Below, piece after piece: positions 52,234 to 60,502 of a DNA stretch of 64,000 nucleotides. The notes below the pieces were generated by a model. The model saw nothing but the letters and a program-made list of their open reading frames with translations, was not told the DNA's origin and searched no databases. Origin of the DNA: Chryseobacterium lathyri (GTDB taxonomy: Bacteria > Bacteroidota > Bacteroidia > Flavobacteriales > Weeksellaceae); NCBI RefSeq assembly GCF_030812195.1, contig NZ_JAUSSF010000003.1, positions 434,001 to 498,000 of the forward strand, given 5' to 3'. The position numbers were made by a program, and so were the translations under genes. The first letter of the stretch is position 1. The number at the start of each line of letters is the position of its first letter.

Positions 52234-52273
52234 ATATGACAAGATTATTAAAGATAAAGCATTTTTGTCATAT
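52234..52273. other. Inverted repeat upstream of the M3 peptidase
   Basis: ATATGACAA (52234-52242) and TTGTCATAT (52265-52273) are perfect 9-bp inverted arms with 22 bp between. It lies 85 bp upstream of the preferred start and could be a regulator-binding site. Function inferred from symmetry only. Confidence 0.4.
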
Positions 52274-52357
52274 CTTGATATCCGGGCATTATTTTTGTGT
52301 ATTTCAGCTCTGATTCCCGATGAATCATTAAATTTACCTTTATATAAAAATCGAAAA

Positions 52358-54394
52358 ATGAATATTTTAACAGAGAAATTCAATACACCATATCACGCAG
52401 CGCCTTTTGATGGCATTAAAAATGAAGATTTCCTTCCCGCATTCAAGGAACTGATCAAAAAATCTGAAGACGAAATCAATGATATTGTCAGCAATCCTGA
52501 ATCCCCCACTTTTGAAAATGTCATTGAAGCATTGGCTTACTCGGGTGATCAGCTGGATGTGGTTTCGAATATTTTTTTCAATTTAAATTCTGCGGAAACA
52601 AGTGACGAAATTCAAAAAATCGCCCAGGAAGTTTCCCCGCTTCTCACTGAATATTCTTCAAAGATCTCTCAAAACGAGGCTCTTTTTAGTAAGATCAAAA
52701 CAGTATACGACGAAAAAGAAAAATACAATCTGAATGAGGAACAGGAAATGCTATTAAACGAAACTTATAAAGGTTTTGTAAGAAGTGGCGCACTGCTGAA
52801 TGAGGAAGACAAAGAAAAACTGCAGAAGATCAATATGGACCTGTCTTTGAAATCGCTTCAGTTCGGGCAGAATGTTTTGGCATCTACCAATTCCTATTTT
52901 AAACATGTTACCAATAAAGAAGATCTGGCAGGGATTCCAGAAGCTATCCTTGAGCAGTATGCTGAAGAAGCGAAAGAAAGAGAACTTGGAGGCTGGGTAA
53001 TTACTTTACAATATCCTAGCTACATCCCGTTTATGACCTATGCTGAAAACCGTGAGCTGAGAAAGGAAATTGCCTTGGCCAGTGGTAAAAAATCTTTTGA
53101 CGGTGGAGAATTCGACAATCAGGAGCTCATTAAAGAGCTTCTGCAGCTAAAGCAGCAGAAAGCTGAACTATTAGGCTATAAGAATTATGCAGAGTATGTT
53201 CTGGAAGAGAGAATGGCAAAATCTCCGGTGAAAGTTTTTGATTTTTTAAATGAACTTTTAACGAAAGCAAAGCCTTATGCAGACAAAGAAATTGAAGAAT
53301 TGAAATCCTTGGCCAAAGCTGACGGAATAGATGAATTACAAGGATATGATCACACGTTCTACGCAGAAAAGCTCCGAAAACAGAAATATGATTTTAATGA
53401 TGAAGAGCTGAAGCCGTATTTTCCATTGAGCCAAGTACAGGAAGCTGTTTTTGGCCTGGCAGGAAAACTTTTCGGACTTAGTTTTGAAGAAAGACATGAT
53501 ATTCCGAAATACCATGAGGATGTAAAAGTATATGAAGTTTCTGAGGCTGGAAGCATGAATACACAGAAAGATTTCAAAGCATTGCTTTATGTAGACTATT
53601 TTCCAAGAAAAGGCAAAAGAGCAGGAGCATGGATGACAAGCTATAAAAATCAGTATAAAAAAGACGACGAAAACTCCCGGCCGCATATTTCTATAGTCTG
53701 CAATTTCAGCAAGCCAACAAAAGATACCCCAAGCTTACTGACATTCCAGGAAGTGACGACCTTATTCCACGAATTCGGACATGCACTTCACGGAATGATG
53801 GCGGATACACAGTATCCAAGCCTTTCCGGAACTTCTGTGAAATGGGATTTCGTAGAGCTGCCCTCTCAGTTCCTGGAAAATTTCTGCTATGAACCTGAAT
53901 TTTTAAAAACGTTTGCCAAACATTATAAAACAGGCGAAGTTCTTCCTGATGAAAAGATCGAAAAAATTGAACAGTCTAAAAACTTCATGGAGGGTTATCA
54001 AACCATGAGACAGCTTGGTTTCGGACTTCTGGATATGAATTACCATACGAAAGTTGGAGAATTGGAAAGTGTAAGTGTGAAAGAATTTGAAGATAAGCAC
54101 ACAAAAGCCACTTCGCTTTATCCCGTGAATCCTGAAACGGCTATGAGTCCTAGCTTTTCTCATATCTTCCAGGGCGGATACTCTGCAGGTTATTATTCTT
54201 ACAAATGGGCAGAGGTTCTGGATGCGGATGCGTTCCAGTATTTTAAGGAAACCGGAATTTTCAATCCTGAAACGGCTGCCAAATACAAAGTTCTTCTTTC
54301 TTCAGGCGGAACAAAAGATCCTATGGAATTGTATAAGAGCTTCAGGGGAAGTGAGCCAAAGGTGGAGAGTTTACTGAAGAGAGCGTTTGGGTAA
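52358..54394 (+). CDS. M3-family zinc metallopeptidase (peptidyl-dipeptidase Dcp-like)
   Basis: Start at 52358 (MNILTEKFNTPYHAAPFDGI) gives 678 aa; the upstream 31 codons from 52265 overlap the inverted repeat. The zinc motif is HEFGH (H471-H475) in LFHEFGHALHGMM, with the third ligand E in FVELPSQFLEN. The length and N-terminal PFD.IKNEDF pattern fit Dcp/oligopeptidase A. It has no signal peptide, so it degrades peptides in the cytosol. Confidence 0.92.
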   Translation: MNILTEKFNTPYHAAPFDGIKNEDFLPAFKELIKKSEDEINDIVSNPESPTFENVIEALAYSGDQLDVVSNIFFNLNSAETSDEIQKIAQEVSPLLTEYSSKISQNEALFSKIKTVYDEKEKYNLNEEQEMLLNETYKGFVRSGALLNEEDKEKLQKINMDLSLKSLQFGQNVLASTNSYFKHVTNKEDLAGIPEAILEQYAEEAKERELGGWVITLQYPSYIPFMTYAENRELRKEIALASGKKSFDGGEFDNQELIKELLQLKQQKAELLGYKNYAEYVLEERMAKSPVKVFDFLNELLTKAKPYADKEIEELKSLAKADGIDELQGYDHTFYAEKLRKQKYDFNDEELKPYFPLSQVQEAVFGLAGKLFGLSFEERHDIPKYHEDVKVYEVSEAGSMNTQKDFKALLYVDYFPRKGKRAGAWMTSYKNQYKKDDENSRPHISIVCNFSKPTKDTPSLLTFQEVTTLFHEFGHALHGMMADTQYPSLSGTSVKWDFVELPSQFLENFCYEPEFLKTFAKHYKTGEVLPDEKIEKIEQSKNFMEGYQTMRQLGFGLLDMNYHTKVGELESVSVKEFEDKHTKATSLYPVNPETAMSPSFSHIFQGGYSAGYYSYKWAEVLDADAFQYFKETGIFNPETAAKYKVLLSSGGTKDPMELYKSFRGSEPKVESLLKRAFG

Positions 54395-54444
54395 AACAGA
54401 ATGAATTCATTCAAAAAGTAATTAAATAAAATCTCTAAGTTGCA

Positions 54445-55176
54445 ATGAAAGAAAATAAATATGACACCCCATCTTTTTTCGAGCAATACGGAAAAATGCT
54501 CCGCTCTCAGAAAGGGCTGGAAGGCGCAGGAGAATGGCATACTTTTCAAAAGATGTTACCTGATTTTACCTCAAAAGTTGTTCTTGATCTGGGGTGTGGC
54601 TTTGGGTGGCACTGCCGCTATGCAATGGAACAAGGAGCACAATCTGTTATCGGAATTGATCTTTCGGAAAAGATACTCGAAAAGGCCCAAGAGATCAATC
54701 AACTGGACGGCATTGCATATGAAAGAAAGGCACTTGAAGATGTTGATTACCCTGCTGAACAGTTTGATCTTGTCTTAAGTTCTTTGACATTTCATTATGT
54801 AGAATCATTTGAGGCAATAGCAGCTAACATATATAAATGGCTTAAACCTGAAGGCCATTTTGTTTTCTCTGTAGAACATCCAGTTTTTACAGCAGAAGGT
54901 AGTCAGGATTGGGCTTACGGATCCCTAGGGCAGAAGCAGAACTGGCCTGTAGACAATTATTTTCTGGAAGGAAAAAGAAATACAACGTTTCTTGGTAAAA
55001 ATGTTGTGAAATACCACAGAACTTTAACGAATTATCTCAGCAGCCTTTTGAAACAGGGTTTCAAGATTAAAGAAGTGATTGAGCCGCAGCCTACTGCAGA
55101 AATGCTGAAAGAATTCCCAGAAATGAAGGAGGAATTGCGACGTCCTATGATGCTGTTGATTTCTGTAAAAAAGTAA
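54445..55176 (+). CDS. Class I SAM-dependent methyltransferase
   Basis: A 243 aa methyltransferase. Motif I VLDLGCGFGWHCRYAMEQGA (about 49-68), motif II GIDLSEKIL and the motif IV region FDLVLSSLTFHYVE are present. The C-terminal EVIEPQPTAEMLKEFPEMKEELRRPMMLLI resembles the UbiE/COQ5-related group. Substrate unknown. A terminator follows. Confidence 0.88.
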   Translation: MKENKYDTPSFFEQYGKMLRSQKGLEGAGEWHTFQKMLPDFTSKVVLDLGCGFGWHCRYAMEQGAQSVIGIDLSEKILEKAQEINQLDGIAYERKALEDVDYPAEQFDLVLSSLTFHYVESFEAIAANIYKWLKPEGHFVFSVEHPVFTAEGSQDWAYGSLGQKQNWPVDNYFLEGKRNTTFLGKNVVKYHRTLTNYLSSLLKQGFKIKEVIEPQPTAEMLKEFPEMKEELRRPMMLLISVKK

Positions 55177-55203
55177 TTTAGTTTTTAATTTCTAAGCCAT
55201 ATA

Positions 55204-55238
55204 AAGCCACTTTACATTTCGTGTAAAGTGGCCTTTTT
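55204..55238 (+). terminator. Terminator after the methyltransferase
   Basis: AAGCCACTTTACatttcgTGTAAAGTGGCCTTTTTA: a long stem and U-run. Confidence 0.9.
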
Positions 55239-55342
55239 ACTTCTGCGAAAATGTGTAAATTGCCCGGATTGTATTTTTAATCTTATCTAATAATACCTAT
55301 AAACTGTTATGTTACATTTTTAATATCCAAAACAAATAACCT

Positions 55343-55879
55343 ATGAAGAAAATTTTAATTTTAATTTTTATTACAATCATTTCCAGTGGTTTGGTTTATG
55401 CCCTGGCTTACTATATCAGAATGGATAGCTTCTCTTTCGCATTGGCTCTGAACTTCATGCTGATGGCATGTGTACTTACTTTTACCGAAGTAATGAAAAG
55501 CGGACTCAATTCCCCTTACTTTAACGAAAAGACCTGGGAGAAGAAAGGACAAATTTATGAGTCTCTTGGAATCCATTTTTTCAGAAAATTATTAGTCGTA
55601 ACCGGCTGGGAAAAACTGAACAAAAAAAGCAAACCGGTACAAAAGAATCCGGAAGCTTTAGTAAATCTGTATTACCGCACAAAACAAGATGAGCTGGGTC
55701 ACCTGATTATTATGATTATTGTTTTGGGATTTAATATTTTCGTTGCCTATAAATTTGGAATCCTTAAATCCATGTGGTTGCTGATATTAAATATTTTACT
55801 CAATATATACCCTATTTTTTTACAGCGATACAACCGGCCGCGAATAGAAAGAATTATGCATTTCATCGGGCGTAGATAA
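55343..55879 (+). CDS. Membrane protein similar to CrtO-type acyltransferases
   Basis: A 178 aa membrane protein with about four helices. SPYFNEKTWEKKGQIYESLGIHFFRKLLVVTGWEK and the end ILLNIYPIFLQRYNRPRIERIM resemble glycosyl-4,4'-diaponeurosporenoate acyltransferase (CrtO) of staphylococci, where N(I/L)YPI.LQRYNR is strongly conserved. The substrate here cannot be known. No carotenoid genes are nearby. Family link is by pattern. Confidence 0.55.
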   Translation: MKKILILIFITIISSGLVYALAYYIRMDSFSFALALNFMLMACVLTFTEVMKSGLNSPYFNEKTWEKKGQIYESLGIHFFRKLLVVTGWEKLNKKSKPVQKNPEALVNLYYRTKQDELGHLIIMIIVLGFNIFVAYKFGILKSMWLLILNILLNIYPIFLQRYNRPRIERIMHFIGRR

Positions 55880-56011
55880 ATTTGGTTGCAAAGCTCAAAT
55901 ATTAGAAAATACCGCAATGACAGAGTTAATTCCTACAATAAACGAAATTATCAAGTATGGGCTTACTTTCCCATTATTTGAATGTCTTTAAACAGCATAT
56001 CAACAACAAGA

Positions 56012-56434
56012 ATGAACATACAGGAACAAATCAAAGAATACATCATCAGCCAGCCTGAACTGAAACGCAGCGATATGCAGGAGCTACATCGTATTATTCT
56101 GGAAATCATGCCAGAATGTAAATTATGGTTTCTGGATGAGAAAAACGATGAAGGTAAAACTGTTTCCAATCCCAATATTGGCTATGGACACTATACCATA
56201 CACTATGCTGGTGGAAAAACCAGAGAGTTTTATCAAATAGGGCTCAGTGCGAACACAACCGGAATTTCTGTCTATATTCTCAGCATTAATGATAAGACTT
56301 ACTTAGCTGAAACATATGGGAAAGAAATTGGCAAGGCAAGCGTGACTGGGTATTGCATTAAATTCAAAACCCTGGAAGATATCAATATTGAAATACTTAA
56401 GGCAGCCATATATGATGGGTTTAAGGCACGGTAA
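56012..56434 (+). CDS. DUF1801-like protein
   Basis: Start at 56012 (MNIQEQIKEYIISQPELKRSDMQELHRIILEIMP) gives 140 aa. The pattern KLWFLDEKNDEGKTVSNPNIGYGHYTI fits the DUF1801/YdhG family of unknown function. Part of the stretch from 55918 reads MTELIPTINEIIKYGLTFPLF to a stop at 55992 and may be a remnant or a tiny leader. Confidence 0.65.
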   Translation: MNIQEQIKEYIISQPELKRSDMQELHRIILEIMPECKLWFLDEKNDEGKTVSNPNIGYGHYTIHYAGGKTREFYQIGLSANTTGISVYILSINDKTYLAETYGKEIGKASVTGYCIKFKTLEDINIEILKAAIYDGFKAR

Positions 56435-56447
56435 CACTGTCCAAAAC

Positions 56448-56825
56448 CTAAGATAAAGGACAAACTGAGATTCCCTTACCTTCAGCATACGTTTTACCCC
56501 AATCGCAAAGGCTTTCTAAAATAGGAATTAAATCCAGACCTTTATTGGTCAAAACATATTTAACTCCGGCAGGAACAGTTTCAGGAATTTCTTTCTTGAC
56601 AATTACCGCATGGGTCTCCAGCTCTTTGAGTTGCCTCCCCAAAACCTGCTCAGAAATATTCGGGAGCTCCTTTTTCAGCAAATGAAACCGATTGTTCCCC
56701 TGTGAAATGGAATAAACAATTTGCGACTTCCAACGGCCGCCAATCATTGCTATTGCTGAATTTAATTCACAGACCTGAAACAAAAACTGTTCATTGATTG
56801 CATTGGTAGAATTTTCTTTACGCAT
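56448..56825 (-). CDS. HxlR-family transcriptional regulator 1
   Basis: Start at 56825 (MRKENSTNAINEQFLFQVCELNSAI) gives 125 aa; a longer frame to 56960 would overlap the divergent promoter. The winged helix is IGGRWKSQIVYSISQGNNRFHLLKKELPNISEQVLGRQLKELE, the family hallmark. A cysteine in FQVCELNSAI at the N-terminus is the position often used to sense electrophiles or oxidants. Divergent from the esterase at 56909. Confidence 0.9.
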   Translation of the reverse strand: MRKENSTNAINEQFLFQVCELNSAIAMIGGRWKSQIVYSISQGNNRFHLLKKELPNISEQVLGRQLKELETHAVIVKKEIPETVPAGVKYVLTNKGLDLIPILESLCDWGKTYAEGKGISVCPLS

Positions 56826-56857
56826 AACTGTCGTTTTAATGCTCACAATTTTGTTCG

Positions 56858-56897
56858 TTATTGCACACCACAAATTGCTAGCCGAATTTTGCAATAA
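56858..56897. promoter_or_regulatory. Inverted repeat in the HxlR1/esterase divergent promoter
   Basis: TTATTGCA (56858-56865) and TGCAATAA (56890-56897) are perfect 8-bp inverted arms, centres 32 bp apart. Placed between the two start codons, so probably an HxlR operator. Confidence 0.5.
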
Positions 56898-56908
56898 AAA
56901 TACGAAAT

Positions 56909-57733
56909 ATGAACAAAGCAATAAGTATGATAATTGGATTACTGGCAGCAATTTCATCAAAAGCCCAGGAAAAATGGATTATAAAATCTGAGCATTTAGC
57001 ACAATCCGATACTGTTCTGGTTTTTAAGCCAAAAGCATATAACAGAACGGAAAAATTCCCTTTGGTTTATCTTTTACATGGTTACAGTGAAAACTATAAA
57101 CAATGGTCGCAAACTACAGATTTACAAAAAACGGCTGATCAATACGGTTTTATCATCGTTACCCCAGACGGTTTTACCTCTTATTACATGAACAGCCCAA
57201 TCAACAAAGGTTCGCAGTATGAAGATTTTTTCTTCAAAGAATTGGTTCCGAAAGTGCATCATTCATTTAATATTGATAACAAGAATATTTTCATCAGTGG
57301 TTTGAGCATGGGTGGCTATGGCGCTTTGCGGTATTTCATTTTACATTCTGACTACTTTAATACAGCGGGTTCCACAAGTGGAGCCCTGGAAATTGATTAT
57401 TCGAATTTTCAAAAAGTAAGCCAGCAATTTTGGCAGAACAGCAGAATGCCGGAGGACCTAACAACGAAATTGGGAAATCCCAAAAACACCAATTGGAATC
57501 AGTTCAGTATATCAACCCTTTTGAAACAGCATCCTGATTTTAAGAAAGCATTTATCTTTGACTGCGGAACGGAAGACATTTTATATTCAAATTCCATCAG
57601 CCTGAAGCAACAAACCGAAAGTCTGAACATTCCTGCAACTTTTATCAGCCAGCCGGGCGATCATAATACAGAATACTGGAGCAAGTCTATTGAGCATCAT
57701 TTTGTGTATTTTAAACAGCATTTGATAAAATAG
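56909..57733 (+). CDS. Exported alpha/beta-hydrolase-fold esterase
   Basis: A 274 aa esterase-D-like protein. Signal peptide MNKAISMIIGLLAAISSKAQ, then VFKPKAYNRTEKFPLVYLLHGYSEN. Nucleophile elbow GLSMGGYGA (S133) and a C-terminal PGDHNTEYW with the catalytic His. Resembles feruloyl or tributyrin esterases. Divergent from HxlR regulator 1, so its expression is likely inducible by the regulator's signal. Confidence 0.85.
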   Translation: MNKAISMIIGLLAAISSKAQEKWIIKSEHLAQSDTVLVFKPKAYNRTEKFPLVYLLHGYSENYKQWSQTTDLQKTADQYGFIIVTPDGFTSYYMNSPINKGSQYEDFFFKELVPKVHHSFNIDNKNIFISGLSMGGYGALRYFILHSDYFNTAGSTSGALEIDYSNFQKVSQQFWQNSRMPEDLTTKLGNPKNTNWNQFSISTLLKQHPDFKKAFIFDCGTEDILYSNSISLKQQTESLNIPATFISQPGDHNTEYWSKSIEHHFVYFKQHLIK

Positions 57734-57787
57734 TGAATCAAAAGCAACTGAAAAATCACTTAAAATCTATAGATTTAAAAATAAAAG

Positions 57788-58177
57788 TTAATTAGATTCT
57801 TTCTCCGGTACGTTTATGAATTCACCATTTTCAATCACAACCCGGTTGCCCCATTCTGTAATTACTTCTAAAACAGGAATAAACGTTTTTCCAAGATCAG
57901 TAAGGCTGTACACCACTTTGATGGGAGGTTTTTTACCAAAAACTTTCCTTGACACCAACCCGTCCTTTTCTAATTGCTTCAACTGTAAGCTCAACGTCAT
58001 CTCGGTAACCGTTGCCAGCTCTTTACGAAGTTCGCTGTATCTTTTAGCCTCGTTTTTTAAATGGTAAAGTATAACTGCTTTCCATTTTCCGCCTACCAAA
58101 TCCATGGTAAGACTTACGGTACAGGGATATGTTTTCCCTTTCAATTTCACGTGATCACCAATACATTCTGTTTTCAT
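57788..58177 (-). CDS. HxlR-family transcriptional regulator 2
   Basis: A 129 aa regulator. CTVSLTMDLVGGKWKAVILYHLKNEAKRYSELRKELATVTEMTLSLQLKQLEKDGLV is the HxlR winged helix; the cysteine just before it (TYPCTVSL) is the usual redox-sensing residue. Divergent from the NAD(P)H oxidoreductase at 58278, a classic YodB-type arrangement in which quinones or oxidants relieve repression. Confidence 0.92.
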   Translation of the reverse strand: MKTECIGDHVKLKGKTYPCTVSLTMDLVGGKWKAVILYHLKNEAKRYSELRKELATVTEMTLSLQLKQLEKDGLVSRKVFGKKPPIKVVYSLTDLGKTFIPVLEVITEWGNRVVIENGEFINVPEKESN

Positions 58178-58193
58178 TTCAATTGTATTTAGC

Positions 58194-58209
58194 CTATCTG
58201 TTTAGATAG
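58194..58209. promoter_or_regulatory. Palindrome upstream of HxlR2
   Basis: CTATCTgtttAGATAG: perfect 6-bp arms, 17 bp upstream of the HxlR2 start. Candidate operator for autoregulation. Confidence 0.5.
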
Positions 58210-58225
58210 TTATTGCATATTCAGT

Positions 58226-58264
58226 GTACTAAAAATAATTTTGTAACTCAATTAATTATAGTAC
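58226..58264. promoter_or_regulatory. Inverted GTACTA/TAGTAC pair upstream of the oxidoreductase
   Basis: GTACTA (58226-58231) and TAGTAC (58259-58264) flank 27 bp just upstream of the 58278 start. HxlR/YodB proteins bind TACT-rich inverted repeats; binding here is inferred. Confidence 0.5.
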
Positions 58265-58277
58265 AAATTTAGAAAAA

Positions 58278-58931
58278 ATGAAAATACTTATTATCCTTGC
58301 TCATCCTGAAGAAAAAAGTTTCAATGCAGCCATGTTTAACACCGCCATCAGCACTTTGGAAAAGGAAGGCCACGAAGTCAAAACGACTAACTTATACCGG
58401 GAGAACTATCAGCCTGTAAGCGGAAAAGGAAATTTCACCCAATTAAAAAATGCAGATTATTTCAAACAGCAGGACGAAGAGGTATTTGCCTTACAACAGT
58501 CTACATTCATGCCGGATATTGTATCGGAACAAGAAAAGATTGAATGGTGTGAAATGATGATCTGGCAGTTTCCACTGTACTGGTTTTCTGTTCCTGCCAT
58601 CTTAAAAGGCTGGATCGACAAGGTTTTTACCATGGGGAAATTTTATGACAACGGAAAAATTTTTGAAAATGGATTTTCGGCAGGGAAAAAAGCCATACTC
58701 TCTGTGACGACCGGCGGTCCTGAAAAAAATTATGTGGATGACAGATACGGAAATATCAATTCAATCTTATTTCCAATACATCGCGGAATTCTCGAATTTC
58801 TTGGCTTTTCAGTTGTACAGCCGGAAGTGGTCTATTCTGTTGAACGGCTTTCTGAAGAGGAAAGAAACAGGGTATTAGATAACTGGTCAAAAAGGCTAAT
58901 CAATATTGAGAGGGAAATCACAAGGGAGTAA
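58278..58931 (+). CDS. NAD(P)H-dependent quinone/flavin oxidoreductase (flavodoxin fold)
   Basis: A 217 aa protein. ILIILAHPEEKSFNAAMFNTA (FMN phosphate loop), the WCEMMIWQFPLYWFSVPAILKGWIDKVFTMG block and LSVTTGGPEKNY are the NQO/YwrO/MdaB hallmarks. Reduces quinones by two electrons and so detoxifies them. Regulated, by inference, by HxlR regulator 2 divergently encoded upstream. Confidence 0.92.
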   Translation: MKILIILAHPEEKSFNAAMFNTAISTLEKEGHEVKTTNLYRENYQPVSGKGNFTQLKNADYFKQQDEEVFALQQSTFMPDIVSEQEKIEWCEMMIWQFPLYWFSVPAILKGWIDKVFTMGKFYDNGKIFENGFSAGKKAILSVTTGGPEKNYVDDRYGNINSILFPIHRGILEFLGFSVVQPEVVYSVERLSEEERNRVLDNWSKRLINIEREITRE

Positions 58932-58999
58932 GGAGCAAACCGGATTGAAGTAGTACATTTGTATTTGCGATATAACCTACCATAAAACCATTCAGGAAA

Positions 59000-60121
59000 T
59001 TGAAAAATATACTAAGCTTAATAATCCTATTTTTAACCTGTATCCATTTATATTCTCAAAATACATATGTCTTTTTTGGCTCATTTAACCGGGATAAAAC
59101 AACCGAAGGATTATATGTTTATAAGCTGGATACTATTAGGGGGAGATTATCCAAAGTAACTTCCGTAAAAGGAATTTTGAACCCCTCATTTCTGACTGTA
59201 TCTCCAAACGGTCAATACATTTTTGCCTGTACGGAAAGTAAAACGCCCAATGCAGGAAGTGTCAGCAGTTTTAAGTTCAACCCCAAAGATGAAACGCTTA
59301 CTTTTATAAACAGCCAGAAAAGCGGCGGTGAAAATCCGGTTTATGTAACTGTTCATAAAAATGGTAAATGGTTGGTTAATGCCAATTACACCGAAGGCAG
59401 CGTTTCTGTATATCCATTGTCTGAAGACGGAACGATACATGCATATGTACAGAATTTTCAGTTTTCAGAGGGAAGCATCAATAAGGAAAGGCAGGACAGG
59501 TCGCATGTCCACGCAGCTGTTTTTTCTCCGGATTTCAAACAGCTGTTTTTACCAGATCTCGGTGCTGATAAAATCAGGTCTTATAAGTTTGACACTGATA
59601 AAACAGAGCCTTTGCAGCCGGCCAGGCAACCGTACATACAATCCGCATCAGGAAGCGGGCCAAGGCATTTTACTTTTCATCCTAACGGGAAATTTGCCTA
59701 TTGTATCAATGAGTTATCCGGAACTATCAATGCCTACAGGTATGAAAATTCCAGCGCGGAAAGCATTCAGACAATTAATGCACATACAGACCAATACAAA
59801 GAAGAGTTTGAAAGTTCTGATATTCACATTTCTCCGGATGGTAAATTTCTTTACGCTTCCAACCGCGGGTACGAAAATAATATAGCTATTTTCTCAATCT
59901 TTAAAGACGGGACGCTAAAAAATATTGGTTATCAGCCGACTTTTGGGAAACAGTTAAGAGTTTTTGACATGGATGAGACCGGAAAGTTTTTAATTGTAAC
60001 CAATGCAGCCACCGGAAATGTTTTTGTATTCAGGCGGAACCCTGAAACAGGTTTATTAAAAAAAGCAGGAAGAAGAACAAAAATTCATGGTGTTTCCAGC
60101 GTGAAAATCAGAAAATATTAA
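59000..60121 (+). CDS. Exported lactonase-family beta-propeller protein
   Basis: A 373 aa protein of the Pgl/YbhE lactonase family. It starts with the unusual codon TTG at 59000, preceded by the strong Shine-Dalgarno-like CAGGAAA, and the reading begins MKNILSLIILFLTCIHLYSQ, a signal peptide. Repeats PSFLTVSPNGQYIFACTES, ENPVYVTVHKNGKWLVNANY, GPRHFTFHPNGKFAYCINE and SDIHISPDGKFLYASNRG mark the propeller blades. May act on 6-phosphogluconolactone-like substrates outside the cytosol, but many exported members have no known substrate. Confidence 0.85.
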   Translation: MKNILSLIILFLTCIHLYSQNTYVFFGSFNRDKTTEGLYVYKLDTIRGRLSKVTSVKGILNPSFLTVSPNGQYIFACTESKTPNAGSVSSFKFNPKDETLTFINSQKSGGENPVYVTVHKNGKWLVNANYTEGSVSVYPLSEDGTIHAYVQNFQFSEGSINKERQDRSHVHAAVFSPDFKQLFLPDLGADKIRSYKFDTDKTEPLQPARQPYIQSASGSGPRHFTFHPNGKFAYCINELSGTINAYRYENSSAESIQTINAHTDQYKEEFESSDIHISPDGKFLYASNRGYENNIAIFSIFKDGTLKNIGYQPTFGKQLRVFDMDETGKFLIVTNAATGNVFVFRRNPETGLLKKAGRRTKIHGVSSVKIRKY

Positions 60122-60277
60122 TTCAAATTAAAGATTCCCCGAATTTACTGCTTTTGATTTTGTTTTATTCAGGTTCATTATTAACGGTCTAGTAACAAAT
60201 AGGTTTGCATTCATACTTATCTTTAGGGTTGTCGGAAGATCAGATAATCCAGTAAAATATCATCAAAACTTAAAATC

Positions 60278-60478
60278 ATGTTACTAGCCATCTTACTTCC
60301 TTTTCTTTCCTTTATGGTTCGTGGAAAAATTCTTACCGGGATCATCTGTCTGATTTTGCAAATTACCCTCATTGGCTGGCTTCCTGCTGCCATCTGGGCT
60401 GCTTTATCCCTAAACAGTGCAAGAGCAGAACGGCGCAATGAAAAACTGATTCGCGCGATCAAGCAAAATCAAAGATAA
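60278..60478 (+). CDS. YqaE/Pmp3-family small membrane protein
   Basis: A 66 aa protein with two hydrophobic segments, LLAILLPFLSFMVRGKILTGIICLILQITLIGWLPAAIWAALSLN. The GW.P..IWA pattern and size fit the Pmp3/UPF0057 proteolipid family, which affects membrane potential under salt or cold stress. Stands alone after a 156-bp gap. Confidence 0.8.
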   Translation: MLLAILLPFLSFMVRGKILTGIICLILQITLIGWLPAAIWAALSLNSARAERRNEKLIRAIKQNQR

Positions 60479-60502
60479 TAGATGAGCCCTGTACTTTTCA
60501 GA

